Assembly (NCBI GenBank): GCA_008017265.1
Contig: SSHC01000106.1
Span: 1 to 32,806 of the forward strand
Reading direction: 5' to 3'
DNA: 32,806 bases
From: Aeromicrobium sp.
GTDB taxonomy: Bacteria > Actinomycetota > Actinomycetes > Propionibacteriales > Nocardioidaceae
Shown: positions 15,194 to 24,146 of the stretch, piece after piece
Layout: every line of letters begins with the position of its first letter
Numbering within the stretch: the stretch's first letter is position 1
The notes under the pieces: model-generated
The model's database searches: none
Told to the model about the DNA's origin: nothing
Seen by the model: only the letters and a program-made list of their open reading frames with translations
Translations under genes and position numbers: made by a program

Positions 15194-15760
15194 ATGAAGA
15201 TGTCAATGAAGTCACGGCTTGCGTTGGGGGTCGCCGTGGTTCTTCCGGTGGTGTTTGTTTTCTGGCTCGTTTTCACTGGCAACGACACGAGTCAAGAAGG
15301 CGATCCTGATCCGATTCCGGCGCAAAGTAATCCCACTGCCACGGCAACTGTCCAGCCGCCGAAGGAACTCGAGCCAACGGGCAAACTGACTCAGTCGCAA
15401 TCGATCGACGAGAACGGAGACGTTCGAATCATTTCGGTTGAGGCCGTGACAAGTGAAGCGACAATTCCAGGGGAGATTGCTGGCCCGGCGATTAGGGTCA
15501 CAGTCGAACTGTCTTCGGGTGACGAGTCCCTCGACCTAGCTGGAGTTGTACTCAATGCCTATTACGGCAAGGACCTCACTCCCGCCATCACTGCGTCGGG
15601 CCCCGGCGTGAAGCAGCCGACGGGCAAACTCAAGGCCGGAAAAGTTACGCGTGTGACTCAAGTTTTCAATGTGCCGACCGCAGAACGGGGCGATGTGACG
15701 ATTGAAGTTATCCACCCGCGGTCGCTGAAATCATTGAAATTTCAAGGTTCTGTGGCCTGA
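15194..15760 (+). CDS. Secreted or membrane-anchored protein of unknown function (DUF4352-like beta-sandwich)
   Basis: RBS gggagg; N-terminal TM/signal MKMSMKSRLALGVAVVLPVVFVFWLVFTG; RVTVELSSGDESLDLAGVVLNAYYG. Confidence 0.65.
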   Translation: MKMSMKSRLALGVAVVLPVVFVFWLVFTGNDTSQEGDPDPIPAQSNPTATATVQPPKELEPTGKLTQSQSIDENGDVRIISVEAVTSEATIPGEIAGPAIRVTVELSSGDESLDLAGVVLNAYYGKDLTPAITASGPGVKQPTGKLKAGKVTRVTQVFNVPTAERGDVTIEVIHPRSLKSLKFQGSVA

Positions 15761-15819
15761 ATCATAGGTTTTTTCCGGAGATATCTGTTGCTAATTCCTT
15801 CATTTGTGTCATTCTTGAT

Positions 15820-15837
15820 GACTAGGGTTAACTAGTC
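15820..15837. promoter_or_regulatory. Palindrome GACTAG-GGTTAA-CTAGTC upstream of giant surface protein gene
   Basis: 6-bp perfect arms, 81 nt before ATG 15918. Confidence 0.35.
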
Positions 15838-15917
15838 CTAAAGAACCACGCATGGTTCCGTGTTTGCAGCAGTTCGATTTTCGGGGTCGGCCCACGTGGG
15901 TCGTCGAAGGAAGACAC

Positions 15918-18900
15918 ATGATGAAGAAGTCAATGAAGCGAGGCATTTCTGCTCTCGTTGCCGCGTTCGCGGTACCAGGCGCATTGCTTGTCGCAGTTCC
16001 AGCACAAGCAGATATCGCTCCAGAAGGCGGTTTGCCAGAAACAGTTACAGCTGACGCTTTGCCCACCGTCCAAATTGATGGTGTCGTATGGGATCAAGAG
16101 ATTGTCGGTAACACGGTCTACGTGGGTGGCAAATTCACCATGGCTCGCCCAGCCGGAGCAGCAGCGGGCGTCAACGAGACTGCACGTGCCAACCTCTTGG
16201 CCTACAACTTGCAGACCGGCGAATTGATCAATTCCTGGGCACCCGTTGCAAACGCGCAAGTGAAGTCGATCAGTTCCAACGCCGACGGCTCCGTTATTTA
16301 TGTGGCGGGTTCCTTCACCCAAATTAACGGCACGAACCGAGGCCGTGTCGCTGCTCTTGATCCGGTTACCGGTGCGCTCAAGGCGAACTTGACAACCGGA
16401 TTCGACTCAACAATCAACTCGGTTCATTGGACTCCAGACGCACTCTACGTGGGTGGGCACTTCACCAAAGCCGGTTCAGTTGCACGCAACCTCGTTGCGG
16501 CCGTCAACCCGAACAACAGCCAAGTCCTGCCGTTCAACCCGGCTATCGCTGATCGCAACGTGCAAGCCATCACCACCAACCCCGCTGGCGACAAAGTCGT
16601 CATCGGCGGTGCGTTCACGAGCGCAAACGGCTCAAACAATCCCGGATACGGCTTGGTCATGGTTGACGCCGCCACCGGAAAGACTAACCTCCCACTTTCA
16701 GCAAACGGCATCATCCGAAACGCAGGCGAAAAGTCCGCGATCTTGGCACTCAGTTCTGACGCTGATGGCTTTTACGGAGTCGGCTACGTGTCCGGAAAGA
16801 AGGCTGGAACCACTGAGGGCACCTTCCGCGTCGACTGGAACGGCAACCTGGTTTGGGTAGAAGACTGCCACGGCGACTCGTACGACATTGTTCCGTCGGG
16901 TGACGTCGTATACGTCGCGTCTCACAAGCACTACTGCGCGAACCTCGGTACTGGCGGTTTCCCGCAAACCGATCCTTGGCCGTACTACCGAGCCACGGCT
17001 TACACGAAGGCTGCTACGGGCATTTCGCAAAAAGACATCTTCCCAGATAGTTACCTCGACCAAGCAGGAAAGCCGAGCAACACTCTCCTTAACTGGTTCC
17101 CTGAAGTCAACGCAGGAACGTTTACGGGTCAAGGTCAAGGAACGTGGGATGTTGACGCAAACGATGATTACGTCGTCATGGGTGGAGAATTCACCCGCGT
17201 CAACAACACCGCGCAGCAAGGCATCGTGCGTTTCGCCAAGAAAGAAATTGCTCCGCGAAAGCAAGGGCCACGCACGCTGGACAAGGAACTCGTTCCGACG
17301 GTCCGTTCCGTTGCATCGGGCGTCAATCGCATTACGTGGCCGGCCACGTGGGACCGCGACAACGCTGCAATCACCTACAAGGTCTCGCGCGATACGCCAA
17401 GCAATGTCGTGTACACAGAGACTCAAAAAGCACGATTCTGGGAAGCGCGTTCGATGGGCTTCACCGATCGTGGTTTGACGCCAGGCCAGACGGTTCAATA
17501 CCGAGTTCAAGCGGTCGATTCCAGCGGAAACACCAAGACATCTGAGTGGGTATCGGTGACCGTTTCGGGTTCGGGATCCCTGAGCAACTACGCAAACACC
17601 GTGCTTGACGACAAGCCGCTGAAGTACTGGCGTCTCGGCGAAACCTCAGGCCGGACCTTGAATGACTGGGGCGGAACTGACGACACGCAGGTCGGCACGG
17701 GCGCAGTGCGTAACAAGGAAAGCGCCATTAACGGCGATAGCAATGCCTCAACCCAGTTCAAGGGTGCTCGCTCGAGCGTGGCGTACTCCACTGAGCTCAT
17801 CCAAGCACCAGACGAATTCTCGCTTGAGGGTTGGTTCAAGACCTCGGCTACAGGCAAAATTGCTGGATTTGGTGACGTACCTACCGGCGACTCCGAGTCA
17901 CATGACCGCACTGTCTACATCGATTCGAGCGGGCGTTTGAGCTTCGGCCTCTACCCGGCGCCAGGTGTGCAGAAGATTGTTCAGACGAGCAACAACGTTC
18001 GTGACAACAACTGGCACTACTTTGTGGCGACTCTCGATCAGAGTGGCATGTCGCTCTACATGGACGGCAAGCGCGTTGGTTCGCGTTCTGATGTTGAACG
18101 TGGCCAGAACATCTTCGGATACTGGAAACTCGGTGGCGACAACACATGGTCTGGCAACAGCTACTTCAACGGACTCCTCGATGAATTTGCGGTCTACCCA
18201 CGTGCTTTGACACTTGCTGAAGTCAATGAACACTGGGTTGCTAGCGGTCGCGCATCGAACTTGCCGACGGCTCCTGCTGATGCATACGGAACGTCGGTGT
18301 TCAACGACGAGCCAAGCTTCTTCTGGCGCCTCGACGAAACTTCTGGTTCGGTCGCGAACGACTCTTCGTGGGGTGGAACAAGCGGTAACTACACGGGCGA
18401 AATGACGAAGGGACGTTCGGGCGTCTTTGGTACGAGCAAGGCCGTCAGCCTCGACCAGCCGGTCGCCGGAAATTGGCTTGGCTGGGGAAAGAAAGACGGC
18501 GGTAACGTCGTTGCAGCTAACGCAACCTCGAATCCACTCGTATTTACGCAAGAAGTGTGGGTAAAGACGACGTCCACTTCAGGCGGACGCATCATGGGCT
18601 TCGGTGGATCGTCGAATAGCGGTCTCTCGAGTAACTACGACCGTCACATGCAACTGCTTGACAACGGTCGAGTGTCGTTCGGCGTGAACCCATCGTCGAC
18701 CGTCACGATCGAGTCAACGAAGGCAGTCAACGACGGCCAGTGGCATCACGTGGTGAGCTCTTTGGGCCCTGATGGCATGAAGCTCTATGTTGACGGCAAA
18801 CTCGAAGCAAGCAATGCCAACACCGGCGCTGAAAACTACACTGGCTACTGGAAGGTCGGCGGCGATCGCGTTTGGCCTGGTTCGTCAAACAATTACTTTG

Positions 18901-21593
18901 TTGGCGACTGGGACGAGGCGGCCGTTTACCCGCGGGTCCTGAGCCTTGGTGAGATCCAAGACCACTACGCGGCCGCTGGCGGAAACGTTCCAAACGTGCC
19001 ACCAGTCGCAGAGTTCTCATTCACAGCGCAAGAATTGGTTGTTAACTTCGACTCCACCGGTTCAGGTGACGCTGAAGGCCCCATCACGTACGAGTGGAAC
19101 TTCGGCGACGGGTTCACCAGCACCCAGGCTAACCCTGAGCACACGTATGTATCGCCGGGTACCTTCAACGTGGTCCTCAAAGTGACGGACACTCGTGGTG
19201 CAACCCACACGACATCCAAGTCGGTGGCTGTGCAGCGCGCGAACCAAGCCCCGAATGCTTCGTTCTCGCACTCAGCGAGTGGACTTGATGTGAACTTCAC
19301 GTCGACATCGAGTGACCCCGACGGAACAATCGTGTCGCATGCATGGGACTTCGGTGACGGCGAGACGAGCACGGCGACGAACCCAAGCCATACATATGCC
19401 AACGGTGCGATCAAGACTGTGACGCTCACGGTCACAGATGATCGTGGCGACTCGAGCACGACCACGGCACAGGTCGATCCCGATGCCTTGCCGACAGTCG
19501 ATTTCACGACGAATGCCAACGGAAAGCGTGCTGCTTTCACTGCAAACGCCAATGACGATGGCGCAATTGCCAGCTACGCCTGGAACTTCGGCGACGGCTC
19601 GGGAAGCGTTCAGGCGAACCCGATCCACGACTATGCCGATTACGGTACGTACAACGTGACGCTGACAGTGACGGACAACTCGGGCAACACCGTTGCCAAA
19701 TCGCATTCGATCGTGATCGAGCCAGCACCAAACCAGTTGCCGACTGCGCAGTTCGTATTCAGCACGAGCGGACAAGACGTCTCGTTTGATGCGTCGGGTT
19801 CGAGCGATCCTGAAGGCCCATTGGCTAACTACGCATGGAACTTCGGTGACGGCGAAACGGCAACGGGCAAGAACGCTACGCATACCTACGCTGAGTCTGG
19901 CGACTACACAGTCACACTCACCGTGACGGATGCCGATGGCGCAGTAGATGCCACGACTCGCACAGTTTCCATCGTGATTCCGGTAGAGGGTCAACAGTGG
20001 GTGCGCGATGACTTCAACCGGAACTTCTCGAACGGTTGGGGAACGGCCGACACAGGTGGCGTATGGTCGCTCACGGGTGCTGCTTCATCGTTCCAAGTCA
20101 CGGACGGTAAGGGTCACGTTTCGGTGCCAGCTGGTGGCGAACGCAAGGCACGGCTCACCTCGGTGAAGTCAGATGAAGCAGATGCTACGTTCGACTACAC
20201 GCTGGAAAAGACGATCACCGGTGGCGGAAACTCGTGGCTGGACTTCGTTGGGCGTCAGGTCGATGCCAGCAACTACTACCGTGCGCGTGTCATCACGAGC
20301 ACGACAGGATCGGTTCGCCTCGACCTCGTTCGGGTGGCGGGTGGCAGTTCCTCAACTCTGGGTTCAATGACGGTTCCCGGGTTGACCGTTGCTGGCGGTG
20401 AAACCCTCAAGGTTCGTACGCAGACCATCGGTACTTCGCCGACTGAACTCAAGGTGAAAGTCTGGAAGTCGGGCGCGGCCGAGCCGGAAGCGTGGAACCT
20501 CGAGCGCACCGATTCGACGGGCAGCCTGCAAGCCGAAGGTGACGTTGGTTTCATCTTCTACCTGTCGGGCTCCGTTGCCAACGGTCCACAAACGTTCATT
20601 GTTGATGACCTCGCGGTGAAGACTGCTGGCGTCCTGGCAACGAATCAGGCGCCGCTCGCGGAGTTCACCACGAACGTCACTGACGCTCTTGTGGCAGTCG
20701 ATGCTTCGGGTTCAGTCGACCCAGACGGCTCCATTGCAAGTTATGAATGGAACTTTGGTGACGGAGCGACGGCAACAGGAGTGACCGCAAGTCATACCTA
20801 TGCTGCTTCGGGTAGCTACACAGTCGAAATGAAGGTCACCGACAACGACGGGGCGGTTGATACCCAAAGCCGCACCGTCAGCGTGACCGTACCGGCGAAT
20901 CCGGATCCAGACCCAGAACCAGAACCAGATCCGGATCCAGAACCGGTAGCGAACTTCGCTGCAGACGATTTCGGACGAGCAGTCACGAGCGGTTGGGGAA
21001 CGTCGACTTTAGGTGGTCCGTGGACCATTACGGGCGGGTCGGCTGCTCCGTTCAGCGTCGCTGACGGAGCTGGCAAGGTCAGCCTCAACGCTGGCGCAGG
21101 AAGGACTGTTTCGCTCAATGGCGTGAGTTCGAATTCCACCGATGTCACCTTCGATTACTCGATTTCTCGCCACACGGAAGGTTCGAGCAGCACGTTCCTT
21201 GACGTCATTTCGCGGTCCGTTTCAGCGACTGATAATTACCACGCACGTTTGGTGGTGGCAGCAAACGGCCAAGTGCGCGTTGATTTGGCTCGACTCGTCG
21301 GAAACAGCAAGACGACTCTTGGTGCTGTGAATGTTCCGGGTCTCGTCATCGCGCCAAACGAGAAGTTGAACGTTCGTATTCAGACCGAGGGCACAGGAAC
21401 AACAAACTTGCGGGCCAAAGTATGGCGCGCGAGCGAGTCGGAGCCGGCTGATTGGTCCATTGAGCGAACCGACAACTCCAGCGCGCTGCAGCATGCTGGT
21501 TCACTGGCCATGTACTTCTACGTTTCCGCATCGGCGGGCGCGGGTGCCCAGGTTTACACAGTGGACAACATCGCGGCTAAGCCAGTCGAGTGA
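15918..21593 (+). CDS. Giant (~1890 aa) secreted multidomain protein: beta-propeller-like N-terminus, FN3, two LamG/concanavalin-like domains, five PKD domains, two 'GWG' modules
   Basis: RBS gaaggaag and signal peptide MMKKSMKRGISALVAAFAVPGALLVAVPAQA from 15918. Propeller repeats NTVYVGGKFT / IYVAGSFTQINGTNRGRVAALDPVTG / ALYVGGHFTKAG; LamG YWRLGETSG / FWRLDETSG; PKD WNFGDG x5. Confidence 0.88.
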   Translation: MMKKSMKRGISALVAAFAVPGALLVAVPAQADIAPEGGLPETVTADALPTVQIDGVVWDQEIVGNTVYVGGKFTMARPAGAAAGVNETARANLLAYNLQTGELINSWAPVANAQVKSISSNADGSVIYVAGSFTQINGTNRGRVAALDPVTGALKANLTTGFDSTINSVHWTPDALYVGGHFTKAGSVARNLVAAVNPNNSQVLPFNPAIADRNVQAITTNPAGDKVVIGGAFTSANGSNNPGYGLVMVDAATGKTNLPLSANGIIRNAGEKSAILALSSDADGFYGVGYVSGKKAGTTEGTFRVDWNGNLVWVEDCHGDSYDIVPSGDVVYVASHKHYCANLGTGGFPQTDPWPYYRATAYTKAATGISQKDIFPDSYLDQAGKPSNTLLNWFPEVNAGTFTGQGQGTWDVDANDDYVVMGGEFTRVNNTAQQGIVRFAKKEIAPRKQGPRTLDKELVPTVRSVASGVNRITWPATWDRDNAAITYKVSRDTPSNVVYTETQKARFWEARSMGFTDRGLTPGQTVQYRVQAVDSSGNTKTSEWVSVTVSGSGSLSNYANTVLDDKPLKYWRLGETSGRTLNDWGGTDDTQVGTGAVRNKESAINGDSNASTQFKGARSSVAYSTELIQAPDEFSLEGWFKTSATGKIAGFGDVPTGDSESHDRTVYIDSSGRLSFGLYPAPGVQKIVQTSNNVRDNNWHYFVATLDQSGMSLYMDGKRVGSRSDVERGQNIFGYWKLGGDNTWSGNSYFNGLLDEFAVYPRALTLAEVNEHWVASGRASNLPTAPADAYGTSVFNDEPSFFWRLDETSGSVANDSSWGGTSGNYTGEMTKGRSGVFGTSKAVSLDQPVAGNWLGWGKKDGGNVVAANATSNPLVFTQEVWVKTTSTSGGRIMGFGGSSNSGLSSNYDRHMQLLDNGRVSFGVNPSSTVTIESTKAVNDGQWHHVVSSLGPDGMKLYVDGKLEASNANTGAENYTGYWKVGGDRVWPGSSNNYFVGDWDEAAVYPRVLSLGEIQDHYAAAGGNVPNVPPVAEFSFTAQELVVNFDSTGSGDAEGPITYEWNFGDGFTSTQANPEHTYVSPGTFNVVLKVTDTRGATHTTSKSVAVQRANQAPNASFSHSASGLDVNFTSTSSDPDGTIVSHAWDFGDGETSTATNPSHTYANGAIKTVTLTVTDDRGDSSTTTAQVDPDALPTVDFTTNANGKRAAFTANANDDGAIASYAWNFGDGSGSVQANPIHDYADYGTYNVTLTVTDNSGNTVAKSHSIVIEPAPNQLPTAQFVFSTSGQDVSFDASGSSDPEGPLANYAWNFGDGETATGKNATHTYAESGDYTVTLTVTDADGAVDATTRTVSIVIPVEGQQWVRDDFNRNFSNGWGTADTGGVWSLTGAASSFQVTDGKGHVSVPAGGERKARLTSVKSDEADATFDYTLEKTITGGGNSWLDFVGRQVDASNYYRARVITSTTGSVRLDLVRVAGGSSSTLGSMTVPGLTVAGGETLKVRTQTIGTSPTELKVKVWKSGAAEPEAWNLERTDSTGSLQAEGDVGFIFYLSGSVANGPQTFIVDDLAVKTAGVLATNQAPLAEFTTNVTDALVAVDASGSVDPDGSIASYEWNFGDGATATGVTASHTYAASGSYTVEMKVTDNDGAVDTQSRTVSVTVPANPDPDPEPEPDPDPEPVANFAADDFGRAVTSGWGTSTLGGPWTITGGSAAPFSVADGAGKVSLNAGAGRTVSLNGVSSNSTDVTFDYSISRHTEGSSSTFLDVISRSVSATDNYHARLVVAANGQVRVDLARLVGNSKTTLGAVNVPGLVIAPNEKLNVRIQTEGTGTTNLRAKVWRASESEPADWSIERTDNSSALQHAGSLAMYFYVSASAGAGAQVYTVDNIAAKPVE
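17606..18240 (+). repeat. LamG/concanavalin-like domain 1 of the giant protein
   Basis: DDKPLKYWRLGETSG...FSLEGWFKTS...NWHYFVATLDQSGMSLYMDGKRVG...FNGLLDEFAVYPRALTLAEV. Confidence 0.8.
18295..18975 (+). repeat. LamG/concanavalin-like domain 2 of the giant protein
   Basis: NDEPSFFWRLDETSG...QEVWVKTTST...QWHHVVSSLGPDGMKLYVDGKLEA...WDEAAVYPRVLSLGEI. Confidence 0.8.
18997..19980 (+). repeat. Four tandem PKD domains
   Basis: Four copies of the YxWxFGDG...HxY...YxVxLxVTD motif. Confidence 0.9.
20001..20622 (+). repeat. 'GWG' secreted module, copy 2
   Basis: VRDDFNRNFSNGWGTADTGGVWSLTG...TLKVRTQTIGTSPTELKVKVWKSGAAEPEAWNLERTDSTGSLQAEG...FIVDDLAVK. Confidence 0.85.
20638..20890 (+). repeat. Fifth PKD domain
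   Basis: NQAPLAEFTTNVTDALVAVDASGSVDPDGSIASYEWNFGDGATATG. Confidence 0.9.
20961..21590 (+). repeat. 'GWG' secreted module, copy 3 (C-terminal)
   Basis: ADDFGRAVTSGWGTSTLGGPWTITGG...KLNVRIQTEGTGTTNLRAKVWRASESEPADWSIERTDNSSALQHAGSLAMYFYVS...YTVDNIAAK. Confidence 0.85.
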
Positions 21594-21618
21594 TGGTGTG
21601 AATCTGATTGATTCGATA

Positions 21619-21655
21619 AACGTTGGCCTGAGTCCTCGAGACTCAGGCCAACGTT
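21619..21655 (+). terminator. Strong terminator hairpin after giant protein gene
   Basis: AACGTTGGCCTGAGTC-ctcga-GACTCAGGCCAACGTT: 16-bp perfect arms, 26 nt after the stop. Confidence 0.85.
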
Positions 21656-21660
21656 CGTTC

Positions 21661-21666
21661 TAGGCT
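21661..21666 (+). promoter_or_regulatory. -10 box TAGGCT, leaderless arrangement before ATG 21674
   Basis: TAGGCT + 7 nt + ATG, directly after the hairpin ending at 21655. Confidence 0.45.
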
Positions 21667-21673
21667 GGGGGTT

Positions 21674-23026
21674 ATGTCCGATCGACTTGACGCACACATT
21701 GAGCATGTTGAGCTCAGCGTCGTGAGCGAGCGCCAAAAGTTGGTGCTCATCCTGCTCGCCTGTGCCGCCGCTTTTGGTGTAGGGCTCCGAGTCTCGTTGC
21801 CGCTGTCGTTGACTCCTGCAGTAGTGATCGGGGTTGCATTGGCCCCAGTGTGGTTAAGCAGCCTTTCGCAATTTGCGCATGCGCGGCTGATCACAGTTGG
21901 AGCGTTTCTGGCTGTGTTCAATGGCTTGGTCTTGACAGCGCTTGCTTCGACTACGGAGCGAATTGATTCAGGCGAGCGACTTGCCCTAACTTTCATGATC
22001 TTAACGATCTTCGTGGGCGCAGGTGTTCTCTTGTGGGCGCGAACCCTCATTGGTGCCGTCCCGGTAGTCCTTCTTTTTTCTGTGGCCGCCGCAGCAACGA
22101 TTTCGCGTTCGAACGCCGGTGTCATGTTGAATCCGTGGAAGTTCGGTTATTCCATCCCCATCACGCTATTCGTGTTGGCACTCGCTTGGCAGAGCCGAAA
22201 ACTTTGGGTTGAACTCCTTGCGTTGGCGGTTTTGGCAGTTATCGGCATGGCGAACGATTCGCGTTCCTATTTCGCGATGTTGCTCGTTGCCGGAGTCGTC
22301 ATAGTCTGGCAAAGACTTGCGACCAAACTGGCCGGAAAATCGCTCATGTTCTCTGTGGCGGGACTGGGGATCGGTGCCATCGCGGTTTACCTCGCGGCGA
22401 GCCAACTCGCGTTGCGCGGTGCATTAGGTGAACAAGCAGCAGCTCGAACTCAAATGCAGATGGAGCGATCGGGTTCGCTGCTCTTGGGTGGACGTCCAGA
22501 GTTATCTGCGACGCTCGCGCTCATGCGCGAACGAATCTGGGGATACGGGCTCGGGCGGATGCCGAACTGGGACGACGTCGCGACGGCCAAAACAGGGATG
22601 GCGCGCGCCGGGTACGACCCAAACAACGGGTATGTGGAACGGTATATGTTCGGGGGGCGTTTCGAAGTCCACTCGCTTTTCGGCGACTTCTGGATTCACC
22701 TTGGAATCGTAGGTCTTGCCCTGATCGTGTACGTGGGTGTGGTTTGCCTCGTCGGGGTTGCGTTGCGTGTGCGTGCCAACGTGGTGTCGGCGCTCGAAGT
22801 GTTTATCGCGATTAACATGGTCTGGAACATTGCTTTCAGCCCGCTATACTCCTCAATCCCATTGGCTACAGTCGGCATTGCAGTGCTCTTGTGGCCGCGG
22901 GGGAGCTTGGCCGCTGTCAAGGATGACGAGGAAAGTCCGGGCGACTCTCCTAGGGTGAGCGTCGATGACGGTCACGTTCGCGCCCAATTCGGGTCGGAAG
23001 AGTTCCGTCCAGCAACTACGCATTGA
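21674..23026 (+). CDS. O-antigen ligase / Wzy-like polysaccharide polymerase membrane protein
   Basis: Polytopic membrane protein with a large extracytoplasmic loop, RIWGYGLGRMPNW...VHSLFGDFWIHLGIVGLALIVYVGVV. Confidence 0.75.
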   Translation: MSDRLDAHIEHVELSVVSERQKLVLILLACAAAFGVGLRVSLPLSLTPAVVIGVALAPVWLSSLSQFAHARLITVGAFLAVFNGLVLTALASTTERIDSGERLALTFMILTIFVGAGVLLWARTLIGAVPVVLLFSVAAAATISRSNAGVMLNPWKFGYSIPITLFVLALAWQSRKLWVELLALAVLAVIGMANDSRSYFAMLLVAGVVIVWQRLATKLAGKSLMFSVAGLGIGAIAVYLAASQLALRGALGEQAAARTQMQMERSGSLLLGGRPELSATLALMRERIWGYGLGRMPNWDDVATAKTGMARAGYDPNNGYVERYMFGGRFEVHSLFGDFWIHLGIVGLALIVYVGVVCLVGVALRVRANVVSALEVFIAINMVWNIAFSPLYSSIPLATVGIAVLLWPRGSLAAVKDDEESPGDSPRVSVDDGHVRAQFGSEEFRPATTH

Positions 23027-24146
23027 GCGCGGAAAGAATAGCCTGAGCATAAGCGGAGGGGCTGAATCGCTCAAGCGCATCGTTCCTGCCTGCTTGCGCA
23101 ACCTGTGCAGCGAAAGTGGGATCCTCGACATAGCGCGTGATTGCAGCAGCTAAGTCGACAGCATCATCTGGCGTGACAAGCAATCCAGTGCGCCCGTCGC
23201 GCACAATCTCGATGAGTCCCTGGGTCCGGGAAGCCACAAGAGGCCGTTGGGCCAACAGGGCTTCGACGGCCGTGTTTCCAAACGGTTCAACACGCGAAGG
23301 CACCAGGACGATGTTGGCTTCGGCCAAAACTGGCCACGTGGGGTTGACATAGCCACGAAACTCCACGGCACCTGCGAGGTCTTTGCGCGAGGCACGTTCA
23401 CGCAATTCTGACTCGTACCACTCGTACCCTTCGAAAACGGTTCCACACACAACGAGACGAATATCGTGACCGCGTGAACGCAAGAGCGCGATCGCCTCGA
23501 GAGCTACATCAATGCCTTTGCGCGGAGAGAGGCGAGCAATGAGCGCAACGACGGCCGGTGAATTGGGGGTCCGAGGAGCTGGAGGTCCAAGCTCTGGATC
23601 GGGCCCGGGCATGCCGTTGTGAACGACGCTGATTTTTGGTGATAGCCGCGCAATGAGATTGGTGAGAGTATCGGCAGCTGCTTGGCTATTGGTGACGATG
23701 CGATGGGCGAGCATGGTTGGGACGGTAAGGCCCCAACGAGCCCATTTGGGACCATCGGATTCGGCTTCATGCACGTGAGTCACGACGCGCATGCGCGCTA
23801 AACGCCCGATGACGAACCAGCTTGGCATAGTGATGGTATTGATCCAAAGGGTGCGACACCCACGTGCTTTGCGCAACTCGCGCCACATCGCGGGCGCAGT
23901 GCGAACTGTCCACCAAGCGAGCCGCAGCAACCCGGCCGGGCTGAGTAGGTTCTTGCGCAAGATCGGTACGTCAACAAAACGGACAGTAGCGCTGCGGTCT
24001 TCGAGCATGCCCACGAGCGGCCCATCGGCCGGTAACAAGACGGTGACGTCGTGGTGAGCCGAACGGAAGGCGGACACGGTTTCGAGCAATTGGAGGTCGG
24101 ATCCATATTGATCTGCCGAAGGGTGCACGACCACGATCGAATTCAT
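23016..24146 (-). CDS. Family 4 glycosyltransferase
   Basis: VVALIARLSPRKGIDVALEAIALL, EPFGNTAVEALLAQRPLVASRTQGLIEIVRDGRTGLLVTPDDAVDLAAAI. Start ATG 24146 (MNSIVVVHPSADQYGSD) overlaps the upstream gene by ATGA; ORF track start is 24239. Confidence 0.9.
   Translation of the reverse strand: MNSIVVVHPSADQYGSDLQLLETVSAFRSAHHDVTVLLPADGPLVGMLEDRSATVRFVDVPILRKNLLSPAGLLRLAWWTVRTAPAMWRELRKARGCRTLWINTITMPSWFVIGRLARMRVVTHVHEAESDGPKWARWGLTVPTMLAHRIVTNSQAAADTLTNLIARLSPKISVVHNGMPGPDPELGPPAPRTPNSPAVVALIARLSPRKGIDVALEAIALLRSRGHDIRLVVCGTVFEGYEWYESELRERASRKDLAGAVEFRGYVNPTWPVLAEANIVLVPSRVEPFGNTAVEALLAQRPLVASRTQGLIEIVRDGRTGLLVTPDDAVDLAAAITRYVEDPTFAAQVAQAGRNDALERFSPSAYAQAILSALNA

Noticed and set aside
16698-17510. 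270-aa minus-strand ORF inside the giant protein (also 17898-18551, 18965-19552, 19272-19994)
   Set aside because: Antisense to a well-supported CDS with recognisable domains; long shadow ORFs are expected at this GC content.
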